Shown: positions 13,001 through 24,740 of the stretch, piece by piece
How the letters are laid out: the number at the start of each line of letters is the position of its first letter
Numbering within the stretch: position 1 is the stretch's first letter
NCBI GenBank assembly: GCA_008921705.1
Contig: VFFE01007103.1
Span: 222,387-286,386 of the forward strand
Direction: 5' to 3'
Source of the DNA: Burhinus oedicnemus
Taxonomy: Eukaryota > Chordata > Aves > Charadriiformes > Burhinidae
DNA length: 64,000 nt
Program-made: the position numbers and the translations under genes
The notes under the pieces: generated by a model
The model's input: the letters and a program-made list of their open reading frames with translations, nothing else
Databases searched by the model: none
Told to the model about the DNA's origin: nothing

Positions 13001-15797
13001 GCCTACCTCTCTTCTCATGTTTCTACAGGGCTTCCAGGAATGAAAGGAATTAGCACACAGGCAGCCGATTTCTCTAGCATACCACAGAGCTGTATTTAGT
13101 GTGGCCTCAAACCTAGACTGGATTCCCACTGGACACGATACAAATGTTTAATAATTAATGTCTCTTTTTAAAAAATCAAAGGGGGTGGAAAAAGGTTGAT
13201 CTATCCCAGCAGTTCTTAACTGAGAGATGGTAATGGATCGAAGAAGCCTAAATTCTTACTACCCTCTAATATTTCTTGTCAGGAACAGTAAACAAGCCCC
13301 GCATTTTTGGGACAGTGGTGTTCAGCGTTCCTGGAGCACTAATTGGAATATTAAGTACAAGACAGCTCTGAGTCACTGTGGTTCTTATTCAAGTCAAAAG
13401 CATAAATAGCACTTCTCATATATCCACGTTGTGTCAGTCAAAGATACTGCATTTCCTTTCCCCTCTGCCTCTAATAAACATCCGCCGACCTTAAGCTGCT
13501 ATATACAGGAAACAGCCTGTTGGTTATTGTGCAAAACTGATAAGGTCCCCTGGGATGCTTTATCTGTCTCTGTTGTGCGTATAAATTTAGCTTCACTCAT
13601 TGTAGGTTTTGTTCTTTTACCCTTTTTCCTCTCCTCCTTTTTTAATGCCTGCTAAGTAAACATGGCATTGTGGAAAAGGGGATAAAGTAATTTTTTAGCA
13701 TAATAAGATCAATATCCAGAGACTTAAGAATCCATCAATACACTTTGCCTTTCAGTTCTTCTGCCTGCATCTTTCTTACAAATAATGGGTTTCTCTGTTT
13801 TGAAATCTATACCTGTTATTTGTTACTGTATCCTACCCACACCCCTTTTTCATGCAATTGTAAACTGCAGCAGACCAGAGTGCCTGTCACTATGATTTTG
13901 CTCTGAGACATGATGGTATTTACAGCAATTCTGTATTCCTGTCTGCGTTTATGGCAGGTTATGGAGCTTTCCTGCTCGGCACAGTGCTGTGAGATGGCAG
14001 CCAGAATTATCTTTTAATGCGGTTCTCTCAGGAGGTTGAGTTCTTGAAGCTTTAGAGCAATTAAAACTCTTAGTACTTCCAGTATTGCTTAAGGGTTTGG
14101 TGTTGGGAGGGTGGAGCTGGGTTTTGGGTTTGTAGTTTTGTATTTAAGAGAGTCCTATCTCTCATTCTTAATTATTGGTACGTGGGCCAAACATATGGCC
14201 AGTGGTGTCTCAACGGTGGCTCCAGCTTCTGGGTGGGATGTGTGTGGTGCAATGCCATTGTTCCTCACTTTTGCCTGCGGTGTGCTCCATACTGAAAGTG
14301 TATTGGAGAGCTGAAGGATGTGGCTGGATGTAGCAATCCTTCCTTACTCTGCAGCCTCTCAGGGGCCGTTTGAGTTGGATTGTCCTGGGGTGACTCAAGC
14401 TCTTTTTAAGGTTCACTTACTGCCTTCTGTTATCACTCATCTTCCATTTGGGAGTTGGTGAGCCTGATGCCCTGTGGTCTGTCTTTCGTGTAATTCTTTC
14501 TTACACAGCCCTGAGGTAAGCATCTCAAGGTGCGTTTTATGCTCTGTTTCTAAAAGTATGACTAATTCGGCAGGGTGCTGGACAGAGAAGATTCAGGCCC
14601 AACATTTGACCCGCTACTTCTCAAAGGCTGAAGTGGTAGTTGGGCAAGCTAGCTGCCATTTGTGCCTTGAAAAATCGCCAGCAGTGTTCTAGCCTATTTC
14701 TCACTGTCCCTTGGTCAAAACTGGGCACCTGCATACTGGGTTTGGCTTTCAAAATGTCCTTTTTGGTCTCTCTCTCTGAAGATGGATGAGTGGCTCCCTT
14801 TATTGTTGAAAAAGCCAGTGAGGTCTTGCTGCTGCTCCTGTAAATACTGTTATAGCTGCGTACGGGGTGTGTTGAGGGCTAGCAATGTACATTACTCTTG
14901 GTTTCATGGCAGAACAACTGTCTCTGCCATGAGAAGCCAACAGATTGTGGGACAAACAAAACAAGTGAGGAGCGTTCAAAGGGGCGTGCCTTTACCAACC
15001 ACAGACACACAAAAGATGCTGGATTGGGCCAGCGACGTATACACTCTGTATTCGATAGCATGGCTGCTGCATAACCAAGATAATGGGTTTCCTTAGTTTT
15101 GGCTTAGCTAAGTAACCTCGACCCAAACAACAGACAAGTTAATTATCTGAGCATTAACCTAGTTACTCAGGTGAGTTTTAGCTCTCGCTGACCTTTCTGC
15201 TTCTGGTGTGGTTTCCATTACTCTTAGCTGGCGCAAAGCTAGCTCCGCAGGTACATCCATATTAGTGGCCTTAACTGCAGTATAGACTTACTCTAAGAAG
15301 CTTGGTGTGGTTTTCAGGAGATGGGATCAAAAAGTCTTAAAAAATTATAAGGTAAAAAAGCTGGAGAACGTCCTTTTGGCACCTTGATCTTGTGTCAGCT
15401 TCCCTGGGGCAAGGGCTACACCTCCTTTAATATGGAGAGCCTTGGGAAATTTACATGAAAGCAGGATTTTCAGGGAAAGGCCAGATAAAGTCTTCACAGC
15501 ACTGATGCTTCCCAAATTTCCCCAGCCCAAGGTAGTCCTTGCATTTAGGCTTGCAAGACAGTTCTTGGAGGTCTTCCATAGTGTTTGGACAAGGAATTTG
15601 TCCAAGCCAGCCAGGGGTGAGGATCTTGCTCTGCTTTCTTCAAAGATGATTTTGTCATGAGTGGTGCATAAAAATGCATTAGCGCTTTTTGTCAGTAATG
15701 AACTTCTTTGTTCATTAGGTTAACATTGGCTGCTGTCACTAGTAAGTACATTTTAATGAGGAAGAGAGCGTTCTGAAATTGTGGAAACCTGGCACTC
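1035..15797. other. Non-coding, presumed TBXAS1 intron
   Basis: No coding exon is recognised on either strand. The longest open frames (up to about 130 codons) show no domain, no splice context and no family likeness. Contents noted are a few homopolymer runs (for example T/C at about 5,994-6,020 and T at about 10,748-10,762), the polypyrimidine tract at 9.1 kb, and a more GC-rich patch at about 4.0-5.7 kb. Confidence 0.6.
9109..9183. repeat. Polypyrimidine tract
   Basis: About 75 bp of C/T-rich sequence, broken once by aacatatat. Homopyrimidine tracts of this kind can form triplex structures. Confidence 0.7.
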
Positions 15798-15900
15798 TTG
15801 GGTCTAATTCACAGCTCATTGAAGTCGGTGAACAGATAGACTCCCACTGAATTCAGGTCCCATTCAGAGCTAAGGCAATTTACCCTGGTTGAGGACCTGC
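15798..15900. repeat. Ancient amniote repeat relic (low certainty)
   Basis: The stretch with tcattgaagtcggtgaacag and gactcccactgaattcagg resembles a widespread old amniote repeat whose core is a palindrome of the type TTGAAGTCAATGG...CCATTGACTTCAA. The match is degenerate and made from memory. Confidence 0.35.
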
Positions 15901-18900
15901 CCCTGGTTTCCCCATGTGGCTACTCAAGTGTAAAGTGCAGCTGCCGCTGGCAGGTTTTTTTCTTCCATTTAGAGTTCTGAATCCATCCGGTATTATTTTC
16001 AAGGCAACAACACAGCAATTGAAGTTTTGTTCTACCTCCCCAAATTAAACATAATTCTCTTACATCATTTACTTCCACTTGCTGGTTTGCTTTCATTTGA
16101 CCTGCTAACCATGTCACACAGCATTAGCTTTGTAAATGCTGTCACGAACTTGGTTTGAAGGTTTGTGCCAGGTCAGTTGTAATTCCCTGTTTTTCTCTTG
16201 CATGCCAGAACAAGCAGAGAAATGTATATCATGGGTGTGAGCCCAAGTTTGTAAAGCTTTGGTTGTAAGTAAAATGAACTTCTAAAATTTAAAGAGTTTT
16301 CTGCTAGTAAAATAATTGAACAGGTTCTTACTTACTGTCATATTTTAAAGCTGCTACTTTGCTTCTAAGTCCCTCAAACTTGCTTTGTATCCCTGTTTCT
16401 GATGTTTCTGATTGAAAAAAAAATATTTTTTAAAAACAGACAAACCAGACTTTTGCAGTAAATAATTGTGTGTCAAACTCCACTTGTTGCTTTGTGGAAA
16501 AATTACGGATGTGTTTTAAAAAGCTCCTTCTTCATTATTTCCTCTCTCCTTAAATAACAATTGTACTTATTTTCATACCAGCTCTCTTTTCCTGCACGGT
16601 ACATTTAAATAATTTACACATCCCTGCTGCATGGGAACCAGAGAGCAAAGCAGACTTCCTGAGGGAATGTTGCTGCAATCCTTATTCCTGTGATTATTGC
16701 TACAGTACCGCTGAGAATTTCCACCATAGATCTGGGTTTTATGGGAGCATACAATGTTGAAAAAACCTAATAGGACATAGATTCTTAAAAGGTTGCGGTG
16801 TGGTCTTAAACAGACAAAAAAATGTGGATTTAAGGTTGTATATCGCTGTTAGAGCTGTTGACTCCTTTCCTAATACAGGAACTGCAGATGAGTAATACCA
16901 TTGCTGTTCAGTGAAACACCACTGAACTGATTAGGACCCTGAAGAAGTGCTCAGGTTCCCAGCGTCCCCTCTGTGGTACTAGAGCCTGGGCGTTTCCTAA
17001 GGTCACCATCAAAGCTTCTGACTATGATCATATGCACTCAAGCTGGATGCAGGACAGCAACAGTTGGCCAACCAGTTGGTGTGCCTGCACCACGGCTTAC
17101 ATTCCCTTCAAACCTGCAAGCCTGCGTAGTTGCCCCCTCCCACCTGCCTCAGTCAAAATGACCCTATTTAGCATGAAGAAATTTTAATTTAGTGTGAGAC
17201 TTTATCATAAAGTAGTAGGCATTTTGGACTAAATGAGTGGACAGCAATTACCTGAGCAGATCTCCCGTCAAGACTGGAGGGGCTGGTAGCTTGCAGTTGA
17301 GAGTGGGGATGAGCAATGGAAGCAGTAACTTCGTCCAGCTCAGATGCACGTACGACGCATAGTGTGCCTACGACACAGCCATATGCTCACTTGCCCAACT
17401 TACTACGACAAGGCAGCACTGTCTCATAAAGCTGCTTCCAGCAGCTTCTCTGGTGCACTCATGTGAGTGTGGACTGCTGGAATGAGTCCACTGCCTATTC
17501 TGAGTAAAATACAGAAAGTTAAAGAGATAGCATGAAGGGAAAAAGCAATCTTAGATTCTTGCACTCCTTTCTGAAGAGCCCAGGGAGACCACACGGGTCA
17601 TCACAGCACATGCCTTCAGGTGGAAGCAGATACTCGGAGTCTCATTTGAAAGGGCCCACAAAACTCCTTCTCCACACACTACCAACACATCACGGATCAT
17701 GGAACGTGTCCCAGGTCTTCATAGCCAACTTGAAACCTCTATTAAAACATCACTAGCTGCAATTATAGTGTACCACAGGAAGAAAGAGAGAGAGATCAAG
17801 ATCTTAAGTCCTGGCAGTAACAGGGCATTTGTTAAATAAAACTCATCTTTAATGATCAAAGCTGTTATTAGTACATGGGTGAGCACAGATATCTTTTTAA
17901 TGGTTTTCATTTTCACATTAACCTTTTAATAGTGAGTGAAATCTTTCTAAACTATAGAAAGAAATTATATTTTCACAGCTTACCATGTCAGAGGAAGTCA
18001 TAAAAAGAGGGCCTTTTCCAAGTGCTAATTTTTCTGAAAATTGAATTTCTCGGGACGCTCCCATTAGGCAATGGTTGAATCTGCCGTCACACAATCCACG
18101 GTCACTTCCCCAAAGCCATCAGTTTACGCAAGGTTTCCCTCGGTTTCCCGTAGACAGCTGCTGCAAAGGATTCTTGCTTAACTTCTCCAGGCTCATGTGT
18201 TGTTTGGTTGCTCTTTTAGTACAGCCTTGACCTCCAAAGTCTTCAGATAGGAGCAGGGCGCATCACAGTTGGGATATGTTTTCCTTAAGGGTATTGTATT
18301 GTGGCCCTTTCATATGAGTGGATTGAACTTGAATTAGGGGGAGCAGGAGTGGAATGAAAGGGATGTTTCAGTTTCCTAAGGGAAAATGAAGTGAGCTGTA
18401 TAATCTTAACTGTTTGTTTTAACTCTTGCTGCAGTCTCTGGCTTTCTCTAAAGAAAGTCCTTTGTCTGCTGGCAGTGACTGCAGAGTGGTTTATAGCTTC
18501 CCATGCTTTAGCTTTGCGTTGTAAGAGAAGTGGTACATATAGGCAGTGCTGTAGGCGAAGCCTTTTATGTTTTAGTGGGGAGTGTTTTTTCCTTTAAAAA
18601 TGTCAAGCTTAATACTGTGATGCAAAGGAGCAGGGCCTCCATTAACCCTCCCCAACAAGGAATAATCCCAAGATCCTAGTTCTTTATTAGAGCAGTGGGG
18701 TTTCCCCATAAGGCATCATTTGGTATATTACTTCCACCTTGTAAATTACTTTTTTTTCTGTTTTTTTCTTTTTTTTAAACTATGCTCTGGGGAGGAGAGG
18801 GGAGGGAAAGGGTACGCCTCTGAATTAGGGTTTAGGGGGTGGGGCGAAGAAAGGAGCATAGTGAAATCCTTTCCATCCAAATGCAGGGAATAGAGCAGGC

Positions 18901-21069
18901 TCTGTAAGGAGAAAGTGCCTTGCAGAGACAGGCAGAACAAAAGAATTTTAGGAGAGGTCTTGGATCAACTTCATTGGGATTATTTTTGTACAGCCAGGTT
19001 AAGTGCTTTTGGAAACCATTGGTGTTTGCACCTTTATTTTCCATCTAGTTAATCCTTTCTTATATTCTTGGGAGGGATCCCATCACCCTTTGCATTCTTG
19101 AATACAGCCAGAAAACCAGTGATGCTTTGTGCTAAAATGATTTGATCCACCTTGGAACCACTTTGTCATCAGTGGTGAAATCTGTGTGATGATGAATCTG
19201 TCATTCCTCCTCCCCTCTCATGAAAACACGCTGAGGCCTTTGAGCTGGTTGAGGACTACTGAGACTGGGGACACTGATTATCAAGCCAAAATGAAGGAAT
19301 GAATGCCTTAAGAAAGAAAGTGCATATAACGTCTGTAAGCCTGAAGACATTTCTTAACAGCTTCTTTAGCCAGTACTGGCATCCCTTCATACTCCCTTTT
19401 GCAAGCAGAAATTAAAGCAAGAGGGCTAAAACCTAGTCTGTGTTTTAGCAACATCTGTCTTCGTAAGATGTTTACTCGCATAAACATGATCGCTCCCTTA
19501 TGCCTTTCCTGGATACTGTTAACATAACTGTGATACTGTGATGTGATGTCATATAAATCAATCCTTATGCATCCATCATTGATCGATTACATGATGACTG
19601 TTAAATATTTATCTGGTATTTTTCAGTTGATTCCACAATTGCAGCATCCAGGTTCCCTGCAAAGTGTAAATAATCTCGGTGACCTATACAAATACCCAAT
19701 TAAATTGAATTTTTTACTATTTGTGTCGCTGGCTTCAAAGGACTTATGCTGATTTGCAGCAGTTGACACTCAGCTGAAAGCCTCAGGCTCAAATCCAGAG
19801 GGTTCACAATGGAGAGGGACGTGTAGCCCAGAGGCAGAAGGCAACCATCTCTGCTGAGGCACCTTTTGATTTTAATGTATTAGGAAGGTTTTTCAGATCT
19901 TTTAACTACTTTTAATAATCATAGTGTTGAAATCGTGACGTTTAACAGTTGCAACTTCTCCCTATCTGTTTCTTCATTGTCATTGAAAATAATGAATACT
20001 GGATCTTTAAAATCCTGCTAAGGCAGGTAAATTGTAATTAATCATGAGCCCTTCATCAATAACTAATTATTCAATTACATTAAAGATAATCTTGTTTTCA
20101 GTGAATATCAATCATTAAATGAACTATTGTTTATTTCTAATTCCTAACATCAACACTATTAATTCTGTAATTGCAAGTGTCATGAAATGGCCAGAGCATA
20201 ATAAAACATACATGCCCTATAACCTCCATATTAAATCAGAATGTCATTCTGACAGATACTGTAGTGTTGCAGATAAGTCACCCTCTTTGCAGCCACCTTT
20301 TTCCAATTGAAATAGCTGGGATTAAATGAGGAATAAATACTGCCTGTGTCATACTTAAGCCCATTTGGAAAGGTCTAAAGAAGCAAACTAATAGTTAGGA
20401 GACTGATAATTACATACGTTTAAAAATAGATATGTAGCTATTTATGCTGTCTGGAGTATTAATAACTTTATTTACAACTGGAATAAAGCTCAGCTGGGAG
20501 AGCCAACCCCTATATGACATTTTCTTGTTCCATCTGGGAGCAGAGGTGGCTCTAATAACTAGTGGAGATTTCACCGGAAAATTTTGTAGCAGCTGTTGTG
20601 TCTGTGTGCACAAATAAAGCAATGGAGGTTTGAGAGGGCATTATTGTACAAAACAAAAAAGGTACAGGTTATTCATTATCCAAACAGTGCAAACAAGATG
20701 AGAATATTTTCTTGTAATACACTGGCAAAGAGAGGGGAGAAAAAAACCATTGCCTTGTAAAGGACCTTGTAACTTTTTGCAACAAGCCATGTTTACACTC
20801 AGCCCATGTTGCCATATGCTTGTCTTTACAAGCTTGGAAATGGCCAGGGAAATCCCTGCTGCGGGCTGATGCACAGGGCCTGCCTCCTTCCTGCTCCAGC
20901 GTGTTGTGGTGTCGGGCTGGGTGCTACCACGGGCATCGTCTCCACTCAGTGCAAGGGGGGAAATGGGGCTTGCAAAGATTTTACTGAAGGTTGTAAAGTT
21001 CTGGTGGGGATGGAGGTAAGAGCCACTCCAGGGTGGGAGTAAGAAAAAGGATGCATTCGTACAGGATTA
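15901..21069. other. Non-coding, presumed TBXAS1 intron
   Basis: No exon is recognised. It includes the AT-rich block at 19.5-20.3 kb with homeodomain-type sites. A GC-richer patch at 20.85-21.0 kb borders the CR1 insertion. Confidence 0.6.
20020..20260. promoter_or_regulatory. Candidate non-coding regulatory block with homeodomain-type sites (speculative)
   Basis: This AT-rich, non-repetitive block has TAATTA at 20,035-20,040 and 20,064-20,069, with caattaca, attaattctgtaattg and several ATCAAT or TCAAT motifs within about 230 bp. Such clusters are typical of deeply conserved vertebrate enhancers. Conservation cannot be tested here, and AT-rich intron can yield these words by chance. Confidence 0.25.
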
Positions 21070-21670
21070 TGGGGCTGCATCAAAAGAATTGTGGCCAGCA
21101 GGTTGAGGGAGGTGATTCTGTCCCTCTACTCCACCCTGGTTGGGACCCCACCTGGAGTACTGCATCCAGCTCTGGAGCCCCCAACATAAGAAAGACATGG
21201 ACCTGTTGGAGCGGGTCCAGGGGAGGGCCATGAAGATGATCAGAGGGCTGGAGCACCTCTGCTATGAAGACAGGCTGAGAGAGCTGGGACTTTTCAGCCT
21301 GGAGAAGAGAAGGCTCCGGTGAGACCTTATAGCAACCTTCCAGTACCTAAAGGGGGCCTACAGGAAAGATGGAGGGGTACTCTATCAGAGACTGTAGTGA
21401 CAGGATGAGGGTAACAGTTTTAAACTGAAAGAGGGTAGATTTAGATCAGATATTAGGGTGAAATTCTTTACTCGGAGGGTGGTGAGGCACTGGAACAGGT
21501 TGCCCAGAGAAGTTGTGGATGCCCCATCCGTGGAAGTGTTCAAGGCCAGGTTGGATGGGGCTTTGAGCAGCCTGGTCTAGTGGAAGGTGTCCCTGGCCCA
21601 TGGCAGGGGGGTTGGAACTAGATGATCTTTAAGGTCCCTTCCAACTCCAACCATTCTATGATTCTATGAT
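21070..21670 (+). mobile_element. CR1 LINE, 5'-truncated copy
   Basis: About 600 bp match the 3' end of avian CR1. There is the C-terminal part of the reverse transcriptase ORF ([20 protein letters not shown], later [16 protein letters not shown]), then the HWNRLPREVV block, then the 3' UTR with ttggaactagatgatctt, and two ATTCTATG octamers at 21,653-21,668 as the element's terminus. The ORF is broken. A TGA at about 21,320 stands where CR1 usually has GGA, and TAG TGA follow near 21,390, so the copy is dead. The 5' end is a truncation point, as in most CR1 insertions. The left boundary is good to about 10-20 bp. Confidence 0.93.
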
Positions 21671-23844
21671 TATCATCGTTTAATAATCTGGGGGTGATTC
21701 AGGTGAGGTAGGCTTGCAGGTTGAGTGGTGGTTGCCTGGGTCTGAGCCCCCAGAGCTCAGTGCCAGCTGCTCAGTGCCCACAGTACCAGCCCCAGCAGCG
21801 CAGACAAGGAGGCAGTTGTCTGTTCAAAGGCTGGTGCCGGTGATCTTTTAATTCCTCTGTGAAATGGAAGTAGACATTCCCGTCAACGCCTGGCTTTGCT
21901 GCTTCAGCAAGGCAAGCTGTTTATATTATTAAAAGATGGGCATTTGAATTTGCAAAAGCAGTTTTTCCCTGTCTCATTCAATCTTTCTGCTGTGGCAGTT
22001 TTGGTCACCAAGCAGGGTGTGTGTGTGTTGTTAATAGGCAGTCATGGAGAAGGCTGGGGGAGCAGAAGGGAGAGGAGGGAAAAGGAAGGGCTAACCCTTT
22101 TCCATCCGCAATCCCCATCACCCCAAACTGCCTCGCTTTAAATGCAGGCAGGAGCCATCCGGGCCTGGTGTGCATCCCCGCTCCCTGTGCTGCTTGAGGG
22201 CACCTGTGGGGCTTACGGAGTTCAAACTCTCTCTTTCTAGCAGAGGCAGTGGGCCTACTCAGCAGCAATGTAACTACTGGCAAAAACAGGGGTGTGAGGC
22301 AGTAGCTTCTTGTGTTTATCATGCTGTCGGTCTCCCAGATGAGATGGTATTCATCACTCTGTTAATGAGGGCTTAACGCTTTCTCTGGCCTATGCTGCTG
22401 TAGTGGCAGGTGTTGGTCCTGGCCCCTGGGTGCAGAGGGTGCGTCGCCTCTGCATCCGGCATCGGGTTTGTATCTGCCCAGATCCTCTGCCGGTGAATGG
22501 GCTGAATTAAACTCAGAGGTCTACTTTCTCACTCCCTGAACTAGCCAGGGCTAAAGCTCCTGCAGGAAGAGCCGAGGTAGTTTGCGATGGAGAAAGGCTG
22601 CCTGGTGGGGCTGCAGCTATCCCCAGGTTGACCTAGGGAAGGTCCCAGAGACCTCAGGCAGGAGGTCCATCACACCCAGCCCTTCCTCCTGGCAGGAGGA
22701 AGGTGCCTGCAATGACCTTGAGTGGGAGCCTGCATGCAGCTTTGGCTGTTGGCTCCTGGCAGTCAAACTGTGGTCGTACAGCTCCAAGGGGGAGAGGGTA
22801 AGATTCCAAGGGGTGTAAACCCCTGCATCTTGTGTTTCTGCAGTATATAAGAAGTTGTGTAGCTGTAAAGTTAATGATTGCTGAGACAACCCTTAGCTCT
22901 TTTCTCTCCCTGACATGTGCCACTTTGCTACTGTTGGTGTATCAACGAACAAAAAAGGCTTTGTTTATTAGACTGATATAGCAGCATGTAGTTTAACTGC
23001 TTAATCAACAGTATAGCTTGTGAAGCTGTTAACAATCTTGTCCTAATAGCTACACCCTGCTGAAAGCTAAACAGTTAATCCTGAGGAAGAGAGATGGCTG
23101 CATGGCAGAGTGGCAAGTCAAAAAGCAGACCACGGGCTTAGTTGTAGGACATAAGAGCTGGAGTGGGTGACAGAGATAACAGCATCTTCAGAGTCAGAAG
23201 AAGATGTGGGCCAGCCTTTTTGTGCATGACTGCCTCTCCAAGCCTGTGCCAGCTGGCACTCGGATCATCTGCAGAAGCATATGTTTGACCAGCCCTCCTG
23301 CCAGGGGAAGGTGGTAGCTTGGTCTGATTTAAGGAGAACAAATCAGTAAAGAGCACAGTGAGCAACACAATTGTTTCCTTTATCAGTATGGGGTTTTTTT
23401 TAGTAAACTCTAAGCTGAAAATATTGTTCCCTGTTGATTCAACTTCAGCGTGCGCTCAAATCTGACTGCGAGTCAACATCCATGGTGTTGGGCTTCTCAG
23501 AAGGACCATAGCAAACATGCTCGGAGATGTGCTGTTTGTCCTCCTCTGAACAAGAGGGGAAGGCTGGTTTCTTGTTTGGGGAGTGGATGCTGGCTAACAT
23601 TAGTTGAACTCCTTGTTTCTGACTTTTCTTAACTTCTGACTTGCTCTAAGACCACAGCTTCTTCATGTGGGAAATGGAGCATGCTTATATTTCTCTTAAT
23701 GGATGTTTGAGATTCTTGGCCGAAGGGCATTAGTGAAGGGAACATATTATTATAATTTTATTATATCTCCTACTTTTTCATGACATTATGGAAAGTTCAT
23801 AGTAGCATTTCAGCATCAGCCTACACAAATAGTATTTAGCAGTG

Positions 23845-23990
23845 GTATTTTCAGTCACGGGTGCCTAAAGTTAGGCCCCTAACTCTATATTTAAGCACCT
23901 AAATAGATGCCTGAGTTTGTTAGAAAGATTAACCACCGGCAATCTCCACCAATGTGAATGAGAGCTTTAGATGTTCGGTGCCCTTTAACA
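23845..23990. repeat. Ancient amniote interspersed repeat relic
   Basis: The block ggtgcctaaagttaggcccc, then atatttaagcacctaaatag, then caatctccaccaatgtgaat and gttcggtgccc, follows the order of a common old reptile and bird repeat (GGTGCCTAAAGTTAGGCACC type). The family name cannot be given without a library search. Confidence 0.5.
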
Positions 23991-24369
23991 CCAAAACATT
24001 CATTTATGAGGGTTGTCCTAATCTGGCATCTGGTTTTAAGAATCAAAGTTTGAATATGGTGTGTCATCACTGATTTTGTCATCCTGATTTTGCAATCAGC
24101 ATTTAACTGCAATGAAGCAATAACTAAGTGTCAATGCAGTTGATGCAGTTATCGAAGACAGTTGGTGTCTCTTTGGGGCTTGTGCTTAAATCATACACTC
24201 CAGGAAACACAATTCACATGCTTAGCAGTGTTAATGTAAAAAATACTGTGTATTTTTGAATTAAACCAGGCCCTGAAGTGTTTTCTGGATCTAGCATCAC
24301 TTATCTTCCCCATCAAGGTACACCGCAGTAAGCGCAGCCAGGCTATTATTGCTTTTACTGTATTCTAAA

Positions 24370-24393
24370 CACGCACACGCATACACACACATC
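24370..24393. repeat. Short CA-rich microsatellite
   Basis: Interrupted CA repeat of about 24 bp (acgcacacgcatacacacac). Confidence 0.7.
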
Positions 24394-24584
24394 TGCATCA
24401 TCAAAATCTGGCAAAAGTATTTGTTGTTGTCTCTAAGAAGGACTAATACTCTCCTACAATGTGCAATTTATAGGCACTAGTTTTTGCTGCCTCTTATTAT
24501 AAAAACAATTAATCTCATTGCAGAATGTGTGCTTAATTATAATTTGCTAATGCCCTTGAGTTTTTTAAAGTCTAATTTATTGCT

Positions 24585-24740
24585 CAAGTGTACTGTAGCC
24601 AATATTATCTGGTGACAGAGCAAGGGAATTAGCTTAAGGAGCTCTGATTTTTCTAGCACTGAATTTGTGATCTGTGACCCTACGCAAAACATTTTACCTT
24701 TTTCATGAGTCAGGACCCCCATCTGTTTTTTAAAAAAATG
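24585..24740 (+). repeat. MIR-like SINE relic
   Basis: The segment contains in order ctagcactgaatttgtgatc, gtgaccctacgcaaaacatt and cccccatctg followed by A-rich aaaaaaatggc. This follows the MIR layout (CTGTGTGACCTTGGGCAAGT ... CATCTGTAAAATGG). It is strongly diverged, as expected for this age. Confidence 0.45.

Noticed and set aside
21140..21322. Open frame of 60 codons as a stand-alone gene
   Set aside because: It is the degraded reverse-transcriptase tail of the CR1 element.
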